A stretch of 64,000 nt of DNA, from the IMG/VR virus record IMGVR_UViG_3300035703_000036, positions 1 to 64,000 of that record; one strand, 5' to 3'. The notes under the pieces were generated by a model, which saw only the letters and a program-made list of their open reading frames with translations, made no database searches and was not told where the DNA came from. This DNA comes from a virus. The position numbers and the translations under genes are program-made. This document shows, one piece after another, positions 39,172-49,500 of the stretch (within the stretch, counting starts at the first letter, position 1; each line of letters opens with the position of its first letter).

Positions 39172-39316
39172 ATCTTTTCCTTACTTTTCTGCAATTTTGA
39201 CAAGTGTTAGATCTACTTCCGTGTTTGTTATACCAAGTATGTCCAAAAAGATGACACTGACTCTTTTTAAGAGCCACAAAACATATTATTAAACCTAATA
39301 TTTTTGTTAATGTCAT
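39161..39316 (-). CDS. small zinc-ribbon protein
   Basis: 51 aa. HLFGHTWYNKHG and CQNCRKVRKRC provide His/Cys metal ligands. Same style as 27270 and 32133. Overlaps the metallopeptidase start, so coupled. Confidence 0.45.
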   Translation of the reverse strand: MTLTKILGLIICFVALKKSQCHLFGHTWYNKHGSRSNTCQNCRKVRKRCGK

Positions 39317-40503
39317 AAAATCTTTGTTGCAATATCAGCCAATTCTGATCGCTCCCCTTTTGTCAAAGTAATGTGAGCCGCTATTTTTTGATCTTTAAAT
39401 TTCTCAATCACGTAACTTAAGCCATTATTTGTAGCGTCCAATCTAGGATTGTCAATCTGATCAGGATCTCCAGTTAAAATTATTTTCGTTCCTTCACCAA
39501 CTCTTGATATAATTGTCTTAACTTCGTGTTTTGTTAAATTTTGAGCTTCATCTATGATTATATATTGTTGAGGAATACTTCTTCCTCTGATATAAGTCAA
39601 AGCTTCAATCTTCATTAGTCCATCATTTTCTAGATCTTTGTAAGCATCGGCTGTGCTAACTTTTTTATCGGTGTCAAACAAAAGTTCAAGATTATCAAAG
39701 ATAGGCTGCATCCAAGGGCCCATTTTTTCATTTATATCGCCAGGCAAATATCCAATATCATTTCCCATTGGAACCACAGGTCTAGATACTAAAAGTTTTC
39801 TATACTTATTTTCCGATATAGTTTTTTCAAGACCTGCCGCTATTGCTAGTAAAGTTTTCCCAGTTCCTGCTTTTCCGCTAAGGGTAACAAGCTTAATATT
39901 ATCATCCATTAAGGCATCGATAGCACATCTTTGCTCTAAATTTTTATGCTTTATTCCCCATATTGATCTGTCTTTGCCTAGAGATTTATAAATCTCTCCA
40001 GTCCATCTTTCGAGTTTTCCACCACTTACAATGTATTGGTTAGGAAATTCAGCATTTAGTGTTGCTGCGGTTTCTAAATCAAAAAACTCCGGTTCTTTTA
40101 CAATTCCCGTATATTGCTCTTGCTCTTTGGCCAAGAATATATCGTTATGAGTTTCTGTTACAACTTCCATACAAGTAGCCATAATTTGCATAAGAATATC
40201 GTTGGTTAATAATGTAACCTCTTGAGATCCCGATATTTCTTGGGCTAAATTAATAATTTTTTGATCATTATTTTCGCCTTCTCTAGGCTTACCAAGTGAA
40301 ATTTTTCCTGTTTTTTCTTTTATTTTGCAATCTAATTGTCTTACAAATTCTCTAACATTTCTAGCTTTTTCGTCCGTGCCTACTTTAAATTTATCCAATT
40401 CCATTAAAACTTCGTAAGGTATAACGATCTCATCTCCAATTTTATTTAAAACATAAGGATCTGAAATTATTACATTTGTATCAAGCACATAAGCTTTTTT
40501 CAA
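39313..40503 (-). CDS. PIN-PhoH protein
   Basis: 396 aa, TTG start with AAGGGG upstream. N-terminal PIN ribonuclease domain (VLDTNVIISDP, D8; acidic cluster near 101 in LLTNDILM). C-terminal PhoH ATPase: Walker A GKAGTGKT (210-217), IIIDEAQN, TGDPDQID. PIN-PhoH proteins are ATP-dependent RNA helicase/ribonucleases in bacteria, and PhoH is common in phages. Likely role in RNA turnover during takeover (inference). Start overlaps the upstream small membrane gene. Confidence 0.85.
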   Translation of the reverse strand: MKKAYVLDTNVIISDPYVLNKIGDEIVIPYEVLMELDKFKVGTDEKARNVREFVRQLDCKIKEKTGKISLGKPREGENNDQKIINLAQEISGSQEVTLLTNDILMQIMATCMEVVTETHNDIFLAKEQEQYTGIVKEPEFFDLETAATLNAEFPNQYIVSGGKLERWTGEIYKSLGKDRSIWGIKHKNLEQRCAIDALMDDNIKLVTLSGKAGTGKTLLAIAAGLEKTISENKYRKLLVSRPVVPMGNDIGYLPGDINEKMGPWMQPIFDNLELLFDTDKKVSTADAYKDLENDGLMKIEALTYIRGRSIPQQYIIIDEAQNLTKHEVKTIISRVGEGTKIILTGDPDQIDNPRLDATNNGLSYVIEKFKDQKIAAHITLTKGERSELADIATKIL

Positions 40504-40637
40504 TTTTTTTCCCCTTTTAAGAGTTTTAGTTTAGGTCTAGGACGGTACAAGATTAATGATTTAGTAATAGAAAATAAGATTAAATTAAGGGCAAAAATGT
40601 TTGGTAAAATAATTAAAATTACAATAAAATCAATCAT
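40500..40637 (-). CDS. small membrane protein
   Basis: 45 aa. Hydrophobic helix FIVILIILPNIFALNLILFS, then a basic tail (YRPRPKLKLLKGEKN). Its ATG overlaps the previous stop and its TGA overlaps the PhoH TTG. Confidence 0.45.
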   Translation of the reverse strand: MIDFIVILIILPNIFALNLILFSITKSLILYRPRPKLKLLKGEKN

Positions 40638-40776
40638 TTAGATCCTTAACGAGTTCCTTTTTTAATTTTTTTCTGTCGTATTCTTTATCTGATTTTATTG
40701 TTTTATTAGGAGGCATCTTAACGCCTCTCGTCTTTATTTTAGGTAATTTAATTTTTATGCTCTTAAATTTTCCCAT
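40630..40776 (-). CDS. small very basic protein
   Basis: 48 aa, Lys-rich throughout (MGKFKSIKIKLPKIKTRGVK...YDRKKLKKELVKDLND). AGGAG 5 nt upstream. First gene of the leftward operon ending at 38313. Possibly nucleic-acid binding. Confidence 0.45.
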   Translation of the reverse strand: MGKFKSIKIKLPKIKTRGVKMPPNKTIKSDKEYDRKKLKKELVKDLND

Positions 40777-40805
40777 ATACTCCTAAAATAAAGATTGCGA
40801 GTCAC

Positions 40806-40826
40806 AATCTTTACATTGATATCAAT
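40806..40826 (+). promoter_or_regulatory. CAATCTTTA motif with ATTGATATCAAT palindrome
   Basis: AATCTTTA at 40806-40813, then a perfect 12-bp palindrome at 40815-40826. A related TGATATCAATAT palindrome follows the same motif at 52971. Confidence 0.5.
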
Positions 40827-40866
40827 ATATTACCACTCTTATCACTTAAATCAATCGGAAATTTTA

Positions 40867-43515
40867 ATGGCAAAGGGATTATTTCCAAATCTTAATAATA
40901 GTATAAATAAAGCCTTGGGTATTCAAGGGTCTACTAATATTGGAACTAATAAAAAAGCGCCTTGGGAAAATTGGAACGGCTCTAATACTGATGGCGATAT
41001 TTTTTTTAGTCCTTGGGTTATTAAACCTGAAAGATGGAATAAAACTTTTCCATATAGGTTATTAGTTTATGACGTAAGTAAAGGCGCAATAGTTGCCGGA
41101 TCTAGTGGATCTGGAAATGTTACTAATGAATACTCATACTTAGAAGGTAATGGATTTATTCTTTCTCAAGAGGCTGCTGATCCAAATTGGATTTATAATT
41201 TTCAATTAACTCCTCAGCAATTCACTGTCGCCGATCAATATTCAATAAATACTACATCAACTATGAGAGGGATTGTAGAAGAACATAATGGTGTAAAATT
41301 TAAAAATGTAACTATAGCCGGTACTACGGGTGTGTGGCCTAAAAAGCCTACAATTGCTGGAACCCCAAAAGCTCCCTCGTTTTTAGGTAGCGCTTTAGGC
41401 GGAACTTTAGAAGCTACAAAAAAACTTAATGAATCTTTGTCAAGAATTGCAAATGCCGCTACCGGAAAACATCCAAGCGGTTCTACAAATTGGGATAAAC
41501 CTGAAGATTTAGGACAAATACAGTCTACTGGATATTACCAAGCTTTATTGTTAAGTCAATTTTTAGAAAGATATGCTCAAGCAAAGAAGAATCCAGAAAA
41601 TAAATCTTGGAGATTAGTTTTAGATAATCCAAAAGAAAATCAATCTTTTGTTGTTACGCCTATAAATTTTTCTTTACAAAAAAACCAACAACATCCTCAC
41701 ATGTATAATTACAGTCTTCAATTGAAGGCTTGGAAAAGAATCAATTTAAGCATACAACCGATTGATCCTCCTACTTTTCAAGGAATTGATGCTAATTTCT
41801 TGCAAAGAATGAACTCTACAATCAGAGAAACCAGAAGAGCCTTATCTAATTCTATTAATCTTATAAAAGCAGTCAGAGGTGATTTTCAAGGGCCTTTAAA
41901 TACTTTAAGACAAACAGCTTTGGCCGTAAAAGATCTTGGCGGATTAGCGTTCACAGCCGCAGATTTGCCTCGACAAATTCAAAATGATTACAAAAGCTCT
42001 CTAAAAGACGCTTTATACATAACTAGAAATTCCTTCAAAAGAGATTCTACACAAAGAGCTAATCAAGGTACAGGCGGCGCAAGCTCATCTTCTTTAAAGA
42101 ATTCCAGCTCTACTGTTAGAGCGGCAGCGGCAGTTAGCGCGATCACTTCGGATAAACTGACTCATGAAGGAGTTTCAGATTCTTTCGTTGCTTCAGGCGC
42201 GTTGGGAGTGGGAGCTTCTCAGTTAAATCAAGTAGATCCTTTAAATAACATATTTCAAAATCCTGAAGAAAATTTTGAGTTATTTGATTCGGTTAATCTA
42301 GACTCCTTAACTTTAACCCCAGAACAGACTCAAAGAATTGAAGATGAAATAGAAAATATTAGACTTATAAATATCGATGATCTAAGAAATTTCAGAAATA
42401 CAATAGAATCTCTTGCGTATGATATTGCAAATAATTTTGGAGCCGGAGATAGTACTTACGCGTATGTCTACGGTAAGCCTACGCCTAAAACAAGAATTTT
42501 TGAAATGACTACAGAAGAAAACGAGCTTTTAACTTATTTATATGAAACTATACAATGTTACGATGTATTGACAGCAACATTATCTTGGGATGATATTAAA
42601 ATTGAATCTCCTCTAGGATATGTTGGCGGAATAGCTAAAGATGCAGGTTTAACTTTTAATGATTCTTCATCAAAATTCCTAGTTCCTGTGCCATTTGGAC
42701 TAACTATTGAGGCAATTGCAGCCAGATATCTTGCAAATCCTGACAGGTGGATAGAAATAGCTACTTTAAATAATTTAAGATCTCCATATATTGATGAAAC
42801 CGGCTTTACTTATAGCTTCTTATCTAATGGAGATGGAAGACAGTTTAATGTTGACGACAGTTCGCAGAAGCTTTATATAGGTCAAAGAATAGTCCTTCAA
42901 AGCGATACCGTTCCTCAATTTATCAGAAATGTGGTATCAGTAGAAAAAATTAGCGATACTAATTATCTCATTACAGTGGATGGGTTGGCAAATTTAGATT
43001 CCCTAACTACAATTGGAAATGCCAGAATGAGGGGTTATTTGCCGGGCACTGTTAATAGTCAAAATCAAATATACATACCTTCTGATGCGCCTTCTGATCC
43101 TGACGATAGAGTTAAAAAAATAGATGCTTTTTCTGAAGATAAATTAGTTAAAATATCCAAAGTTGATTTTTTGATCACTGATGACGGAGATCTAGCTCTA
43201 AACTCTTTAGGAGAATTTAGACTTGCGGCCGGATTAAACAATCTAATTCAGGCTTTAAAAATAAAGGTAAAAACTAAAAAAAATACTTTATTAAATCATC
43301 TAGATTTTGGCCTAGGATTAACTCAAGGAATATCTGTGGCCGATATTGAGGCTGGAGAATTAATAAATGAATTCAATAGAATAATAAAACAAGATCCCAG
43401 ATATTCTAGAGTTTCTAGGATACAAATTAAAGTTCAGCCCCCACAAATAACTATCGATATGGCGGTAGAAGTGGCGAATGGCAACGGGGTAATTCCTATA
43501 AGTTTTACTGTTTAG
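40867..43515 (+). CDS. baseplate wedge protein: LysM-like plus gp25/GPW-like
   Basis: 882 aa from ATG 40867; the longer frame to 40795 crosses the promoter region. N-terminal ~1-330 beta-rich tail-associated domain (RWNKTFPYRLLVYDV, RLVLDNPKENQSFVVTPINF). Residues ~606-645 are LysM-like (PFGLTIEAIAARYLANPDRW). C-terminal ~768-882 resembles GPW/gp25 (DLALNSLGEFRLAAGLNN, LDFGLGLTQGISVADIE, QITIDMAVEV). gp25 and LysM-baseplate functions normally sit on separate proteins, so this is a fusion. Confidence 0.65.
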   Translation: MAKGLFPNLNNSINKALGIQGSTNIGTNKKAPWENWNGSNTDGDIFFSPWVIKPERWNKTFPYRLLVYDVSKGAIVAGSSGSGNVTNEYSYLEGNGFILSQEAADPNWIYNFQLTPQQFTVADQYSINTTSTMRGIVEEHNGVKFKNVTIAGTTGVWPKKPTIAGTPKAPSFLGSALGGTLEATKKLNESLSRIANAATGKHPSGSTNWDKPEDLGQIQSTGYYQALLLSQFLERYAQAKKNPENKSWRLVLDNPKENQSFVVTPINFSLQKNQQHPHMYNYSLQLKAWKRINLSIQPIDPPTFQGIDANFLQRMNSTIRETRRALSNSINLIKAVRGDFQGPLNTLRQTALAVKDLGGLAFTAADLPRQIQNDYKSSLKDALYITRNSFKRDSTQRANQGTGGASSSSLKNSSSTVRAAAAVSAITSDKLTHEGVSDSFVASGALGVGASQLNQVDPLNNIFQNPEENFELFDSVNLDSLTLTPEQTQRIEDEIENIRLINIDDLRNFRNTIESLAYDIANNFGAGDSTYAYVYGKPTPKTRIFEMTTEENELLTYLYETIQCYDVLTATLSWDDIKIESPLGYVGGIAKDAGLTFNDSSSKFLVPVPFGLTIEAIAARYLANPDRWIEIATLNNLRSPYIDETGFTYSFLSNGDGRQFNVDDSSQKLYIGQRIVLQSDTVPQFIRNVVSVEKISDTNYLITVDGLANLDSLTTIGNARMRGYLPGTVNSQNQIYIPSDAPSDPDDRVKKIDAFSEDKLVKISKVDFLITDDGDLALNSLGEFRLAAGLNNLIQALKIKVKTKKNTLLNHLDFGLGLTQGISVADIEAGELINEFNRIIKQDPRYSRVSRIQIKVQPPQITIDMAVEVANGNGVIPISFTV

Positions 43516-43524
43516 TGTTAATAT
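43516..43524 (+). promoter_or_regulatory. extended -10 promoter (TGTTAATAT)
   Basis: TG-T-TAATAT followed by TATG, the same 13-nt context as before the tRNA. 20 nt before the ATG of the gpJ-like gene. Confidence 0.5.
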
Positions 43525-43544
43525 TATGTAAATGAGGTTTATAT

Positions 43545-46500
43545 ATGGCTGATCAACCAAAAGTTAAAAGTAGAGAGCAAATTTTAGGAGAAATGTTAGC
43601 TACATTTTTGTCTAAAACAGGTATTAACGATCTTAACGTAGGGTCTGTTAACACTTCATTTTTTGAAACAATGGCTCAGGCTATTTATAGAGCTTCTGGA
43701 GATACCTTATCTATATTAAGAGATTTTTCAGTAGATAGAGCTACGGGCGAGGCTTTAAAAAGAATTGCTACAGAAGAAAGAATTTATCCAAAATCAGCAA
43801 GAGTGGCTACTGGAAAGGTTACTATTATTGATACTTCTTTTGAAAAAATTTCAACAAAAATTTATGCAGGAGCCAACTCTCCAAACGTAGGATCTTCAAT
43901 GATTCTAGTTTCTGACGCTTCTCTTTTTACTCCTGCTGGAGCTATCTATATTGGTAGAGGAACTCCAAATGTAGAAGGGCCTATTTCGTATTCATCAATA
44001 ACGCCAGTTGGAGGATATTATCAAATTAATTTATCTACTCCAACAACTAAATTTCATAATATATCTGAATCGGTAGTACTTTCTCAAGGTGGGCTTAGAA
44101 ATATTTCAGTAGGAACCTCAGTAAGAGCGCCGGCTACAGGCGATACTGATGATATCGTTTTTTCTGTAACATCTGCTGCTGTTATTTTGGACGGAGAAAA
44201 TCAAATTTCAAATGTTCCAGTCGCTGCTCAACAGCCTGGCACTGAAGGAAACGTTCCGAGAGGTGCTATTAGAGAGTTTGTGTCTCCTCCTTTTACTGGA
44301 GCTTCCGTTATCAATGAATCTCCTTTTTCTACTGGTAGAAATGAAGAAACCGATGAAGAATTAAGAGATAGAATTAAGAGATCTCGCATATCAAAAGGGC
44401 TAGGTACTTCTATTGCAATTAAAAATGCGGTACTAGGCGCTCAAGCTACAGATGAAAGCGCAGTAGTTTCATCAGACGAAATATTTTCTTTTGGATCAGA
44501 CAACACAGTTCTTTATGTAGACGATGGAACTGGATATGAAGAAAAATCTTCTGGAGTAGGATTAGAATTTATAATAGATTCAGCTCTTGGTGGAGAACAG
44601 TATTTTCAATTAGCTACTGGTGGTAGACAGACCTCTATTTCTAAAGCCACTTTAGAGTCTATTCAGGATGGGCCTTTTGATATTATTCCTACAGATAGAT
44701 TAGCTATTTTGGTCGGCGGAGTTTTAAGCGAACATATATTTAATTCAGGAGATTTTAGAAGTGAAGGTTTTGCTACGGCTTATGAAGTCGCAGCAAGTAT
44801 CAATTCAAATTCTTCTTTAACTTTTTCGGCTTCAACTTCTTCAAATGGAAAAAGAGTAACTATTCAGGCTAAAACCGAATCTAATGAAGAGCTTTTAATT
44901 ACATCTCCCACAACTGGAAGAAATGCCGGAATTGCTTTATATTTTCCTTCAAACGAAATTCAAACTTTAAGACTTTATAAAAATAATAAACCTCTAAGCA
45001 AAAACGGTCAATCTGCTATTATTGAAAGTAGAAATCAAAGCGATTGGTCTAGCACTATTGGATCAGGAGATACATTAATAATTTCTGTAGATAATACAGC
45101 TTCAATTACATATTCATTTACGGATGCTGATTTCCTAGCTGAAGGAAACTATATATCAGTAAATAAAAACAATTCCCTTCAATCTTGGATTAATGTTATT
45201 AATAAAAAAGTTACCGGAGTAACCGCTTCTATAGATGGAAATAAAATAAAAATAATATCCAATAAAGGCGCAAATTCTACGGCTGCTTTATCGATCGATG
45301 TATTATCAACTCTAGTAAGTAAAGGGATGTTTAGCGTATCTACAGGCCTAGTTTCTTCAGGAAAAGCTGCGGATTTTATCGTATCTAGAAATACAGCCCA
45401 AATCAAACTGACCAGCCCTTTAGAAGCTGGAGATAGCTTGGCGGCAGGTTCTGAATTTACAAAAGGATATATTTACAGTTCGCCTATTTTAGGCGGAAAT
45501 TTGACTTTAACATCTGATGCTTATTTGTGGCTACTAATAGATAATGCGGACGCTGAAATTATTAGTACTGGAGTAGTTGGAGATACATTAGTAGATGTTT
45601 CTAAACCTTTTGCCAATATAGTTAGATATACATCCAACTCACCTTCAGCATTTGCAAATGTGCAAGTTGGGGATACGGTTATTGTATGGTCTAATGAATT
45701 GAGCTTAGGAAATAGGCTTGAAGCTAAAGTTTACGCTAAAACTAATACTACTCTAGATATTAAGGTAACTTCAGCAGAATACGCTGCCGCTGTAGTGGAA
45801 TCTGCAATTGTTTTTAAAGAAGGTTTTGTAGTTATTAGAACAGACAAGGCTGTACAAAAAATAAAAATTGCTTCTGGGGCTTATAACATCAATACTATAG
45901 TTTCAATTATTAATTTACAATTAATAGGGGCTACATCTTCCGTAATTGGAGATGAGATTATTAATATTACGACTGATAGCGAAGATATCTATGGTTGTGT
46001 TTTATTGGTAGCTCAAAATGATGCTGGTAAAGGTCTTAATTTTACTTTAGCATCTTTTGCTAAAACTGAATTTTCTCAATTTGCTTTTTATGAAGCTAAA
46101 AATGCAGATAGCTATTTTCCGGCTTTTGTTCATTCTAAAATAACCGATGATAATTTTGCTGACGTACCAAATTCTTTTATCACAAGTTTTAATTCTGCCG
46201 TAGTATTAGCTTCTGAAAATATTGATCCTAATTTTATGGTCTGTCCAGTAAACCCTTTTAGCCCTGTTGCTGATAATATATCGGACAATGAATGTGTTCA
46301 AATTAAAAATTTAAGCTCTAATACTGTAAACATCAATCAGAGTCCTTTAATTAGAAGATTAAGAATAGACGATAGATTTTATGCCGCTCTTCCTTTTGAT
46401 TTTGGATATAATGATTCTGTTGTGGTAATTCTTGATGCTGACGCTACTAATAAAACTTTTCCTATACCGCTATATAGAAAAGCAATAGTGAATAATACTA

Positions 46501-49500
46501 TGCCTGTAAGCGCAAATAATTTCAGAGCCTATGATTCTGATTCTGGGCCTACTACTCAATTTTCTCAATTTTTTGGATCTTCTTATAGTTTTGATAACTA
46601 TAAAGTTCTAATGCAAGCTAAAAATGCTATCAATCCTGCTTCAAATACTATCAACGAAGACTCTATACTATTTAGAAGTGCTAGATGGGGAAAAGATGGA
46701 GAAAGAATTAATGTAGGATATTCTTATCCAACATCTTCTAATCTAGGTATTTCTCATACAATCATAGTTGATTCTATGATTAATATAAAAATATCTTTAA
46801 AATCAAACGGAATAATTCCAAATACTATTGATGGCACTACAGAATGGGATGTGACTGTAACGCCAAATACCCCTGTAGCAGGAGTTGATTCAGTTACCTA
46901 TTCTTGGAATAGTATAGGAACAGATCCTGCAATGACAACTCTAAGTCCTGATCACTACGTTACAATAAACTCTTTAGGAGATTTTAGTCCGGAAAATATC
47001 GGAACTTTTAGAGTAGACTCTGCCACTTCAACATCTTTTACAGTTTTAAGGCCTAATGGCGTAGCTGTAAATGAGTCTGCAATTGCAACTTTAACTACTA
47101 ACACCATTTCCTTATATCAGAATAATAGTACGACTGCTCAGGAAATTGTAAGTTATGTAAACTCAAATCTTTCTGATTATATCTCAGCGTCTATTCTTGA
47201 TGATAATGGAGTTTCTGGGGCTGGTATAATTAATAAAAGTACTTATGAAGATACCAATTTTGCTAATGAAGGCGTAGATTTATTTGATGGAATTAATTGG
47301 ATTCTTTCGACTAATCTGTCTGCTCTTTCTCCTAGTCAACAATTTTCTTTTAAAAAATCTTTAACCATACCTAGCATCAATACCGCTACATCGGGGGCTT
47401 ATAATTTTACGGACGGAGAAGAATTAAGACTTATTCCTACGACATCAAAACAAATTAGTGAATTAATATCTACTTTAGCCGTTTCAGGTTTTACAACTTT
47501 AGGATCTGTATCAAGTTCAAATAGAGAGAGTCAATTACAAATATCTAGTCAAATATTAGGATCTAACGGAGCCGTTCAGGTAACAGGAGGAACGGCTAAT
47601 TCTGTTTCTGCTCAAGTTATAGGGCAATCAAGCAAAGTTTCTGGAACTGACTATATTAACGTCTCAGTTTTAAGATCTCAAGCGTCAGGCTTGCATGTAG
47701 ATCAAATGGTTAAATTGAGCGCGTTCTATTCTCAGAAAAAAGAAACTGGAATTAGTGAGACAACAGGTGTTACAATATTAAATAATCAGCCGACATTAGG
47801 TCAGGCTATTGTTGAATTATCGAATAGAGAAGCTCAAGATAATTATTTTGGAATTCCAAAAAATTGTTTTAGAGATAGATCTAGAGCTTTTCATGTGGAA
47901 AAACAAGGGGCGTTAGTTTGCGTATCTTGGGATGAATCTACTGGAGGAAACCCGATTTTTAATAAATTAGTTGAAATAAATGACGGCGGCGGTGGATCTT
48001 TATCGGTAGATTTTGACGCTAATTTAGGCGTGACATATTACACTGTAGCTTCAGGGAATATTAGATTTTTTGAAGTAAATAAGGGTGACAAACTAACTAT
48101 ATCAGTACTAGCTGACGCTCAAAATAATGGAACTTTTAATATTTTAGGAGTTTCTGAAGACGGCCTAACGATCGCTACCGATAATACTTCAGGATTAGAT
48201 GCCTTACCTTCAGCAATAGCCCCAAATGATATCGCAATAAATACCGAAGTTCAAGAGGGTGATACAGTTTCTATTTCTTCTCCTTTTTCTATATTAAATC
48301 AAGGAAATTTTAGAGTTATTAGAAAATATCAAAATAGTTTTTATATTGATAACCCATCTGCTGTAGAAGAAAGAGTGATTATTTCTGATAATTTGCAATC
48401 GTTAAATTTCGATGCTACAACTCAGTTTGATGTTTCAATATCTGACGGATCAATGAAAATTTCTTGGAATGGAGTTGGAACTGAGCCTAGTTTAAACAAT
48501 GCTAAATTAGGAAATATTTTAAGAGTAGGATCTGCTTTTACGGCCAATAATCAAGGCGATTTCATGGTTGTTAGATCAGAAGGAAATCAGTATCAAAAAT
48601 TTGAAATAAATTGTTCTGATGCCGTTTCAATTACAAGCGGACAATATTTTACATTAGATCTTCCAAACGGCGGAACTTCTTATTACGCTTGGTTTAATAA
48701 AGACGGATCAGGCGGAAATCCTTTTCCAATTGGCAAAACAGATATATCTGGAGGATCTGGAATTGTAATTTCCACAGGCGATTCTTCTAGTATAGTAGCA
48801 AATGCAGTTCAGGCTGTTATTGATGCGGTTGTTGGTTTTACATCAACTGTTTCCGGAAATATTGTCACAACAATCTGTGACAATGCAGGGCCTACAATCA
48901 ATGCTGCAAATGTAGACGTTGGCGGAAGCTTCTCTATTGTAATTAAAAAACAAGGCGATTATCAGTTTATTGAATGTGCTAACGCAAAAGCTTTTGCTCA
49001 GTCCGGCATAATGGTATCGGGAGTAGGTCTAGATGTTTTAGAAAGTCATATTCCTTCTCTTATTTTTAGAGAATATGAAGCAGCTATAGCCGGAGATAAA
49101 TTTGTAGTATCAGGAAGCGTATTAGGCTCAAACAATATTTCAGACTATACAATTTATGAAGTTTTAAGTAAAAATAAGATAGTAGTAAGTTCGAATATGG
49201 ACGAAGTAGAAAGTCTAGTTTTAAATTCTGACTATATTCAAGTTTATGTAGAGGAACAAAATCCTTACATTGGTTATAAAAAAATATATTCCATGCTAGT
49301 AGATCCTAGCAATTCAAATAGAATGAATTTAATTTTTGATACAAACAATCAAAGATTAAAAATTAATGACGTAGGAGAAGTTACAATATCTGCAATTGGC
49401 AAGCTATCTTTTTCTGAAGTCGTTAAAAAAGGTCTAGATTCATACCGTTATAATACAGGATTAATTGCCGAAGCAAATAGAATTGTGTACGGAGATCCTA

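Noticed and set aside
39077-39292. Rightward hydrophobic open frame
   Set aside because: Lies antisense to the metallopeptidase signal peptide and to the small zinc-ribbon gene, which have ribosome sites and recognisable motifs.
45179-45406. Antisense frame within gpJ
   Set aside because: No ribosome site or motif, and the sense strand is clearly coding.
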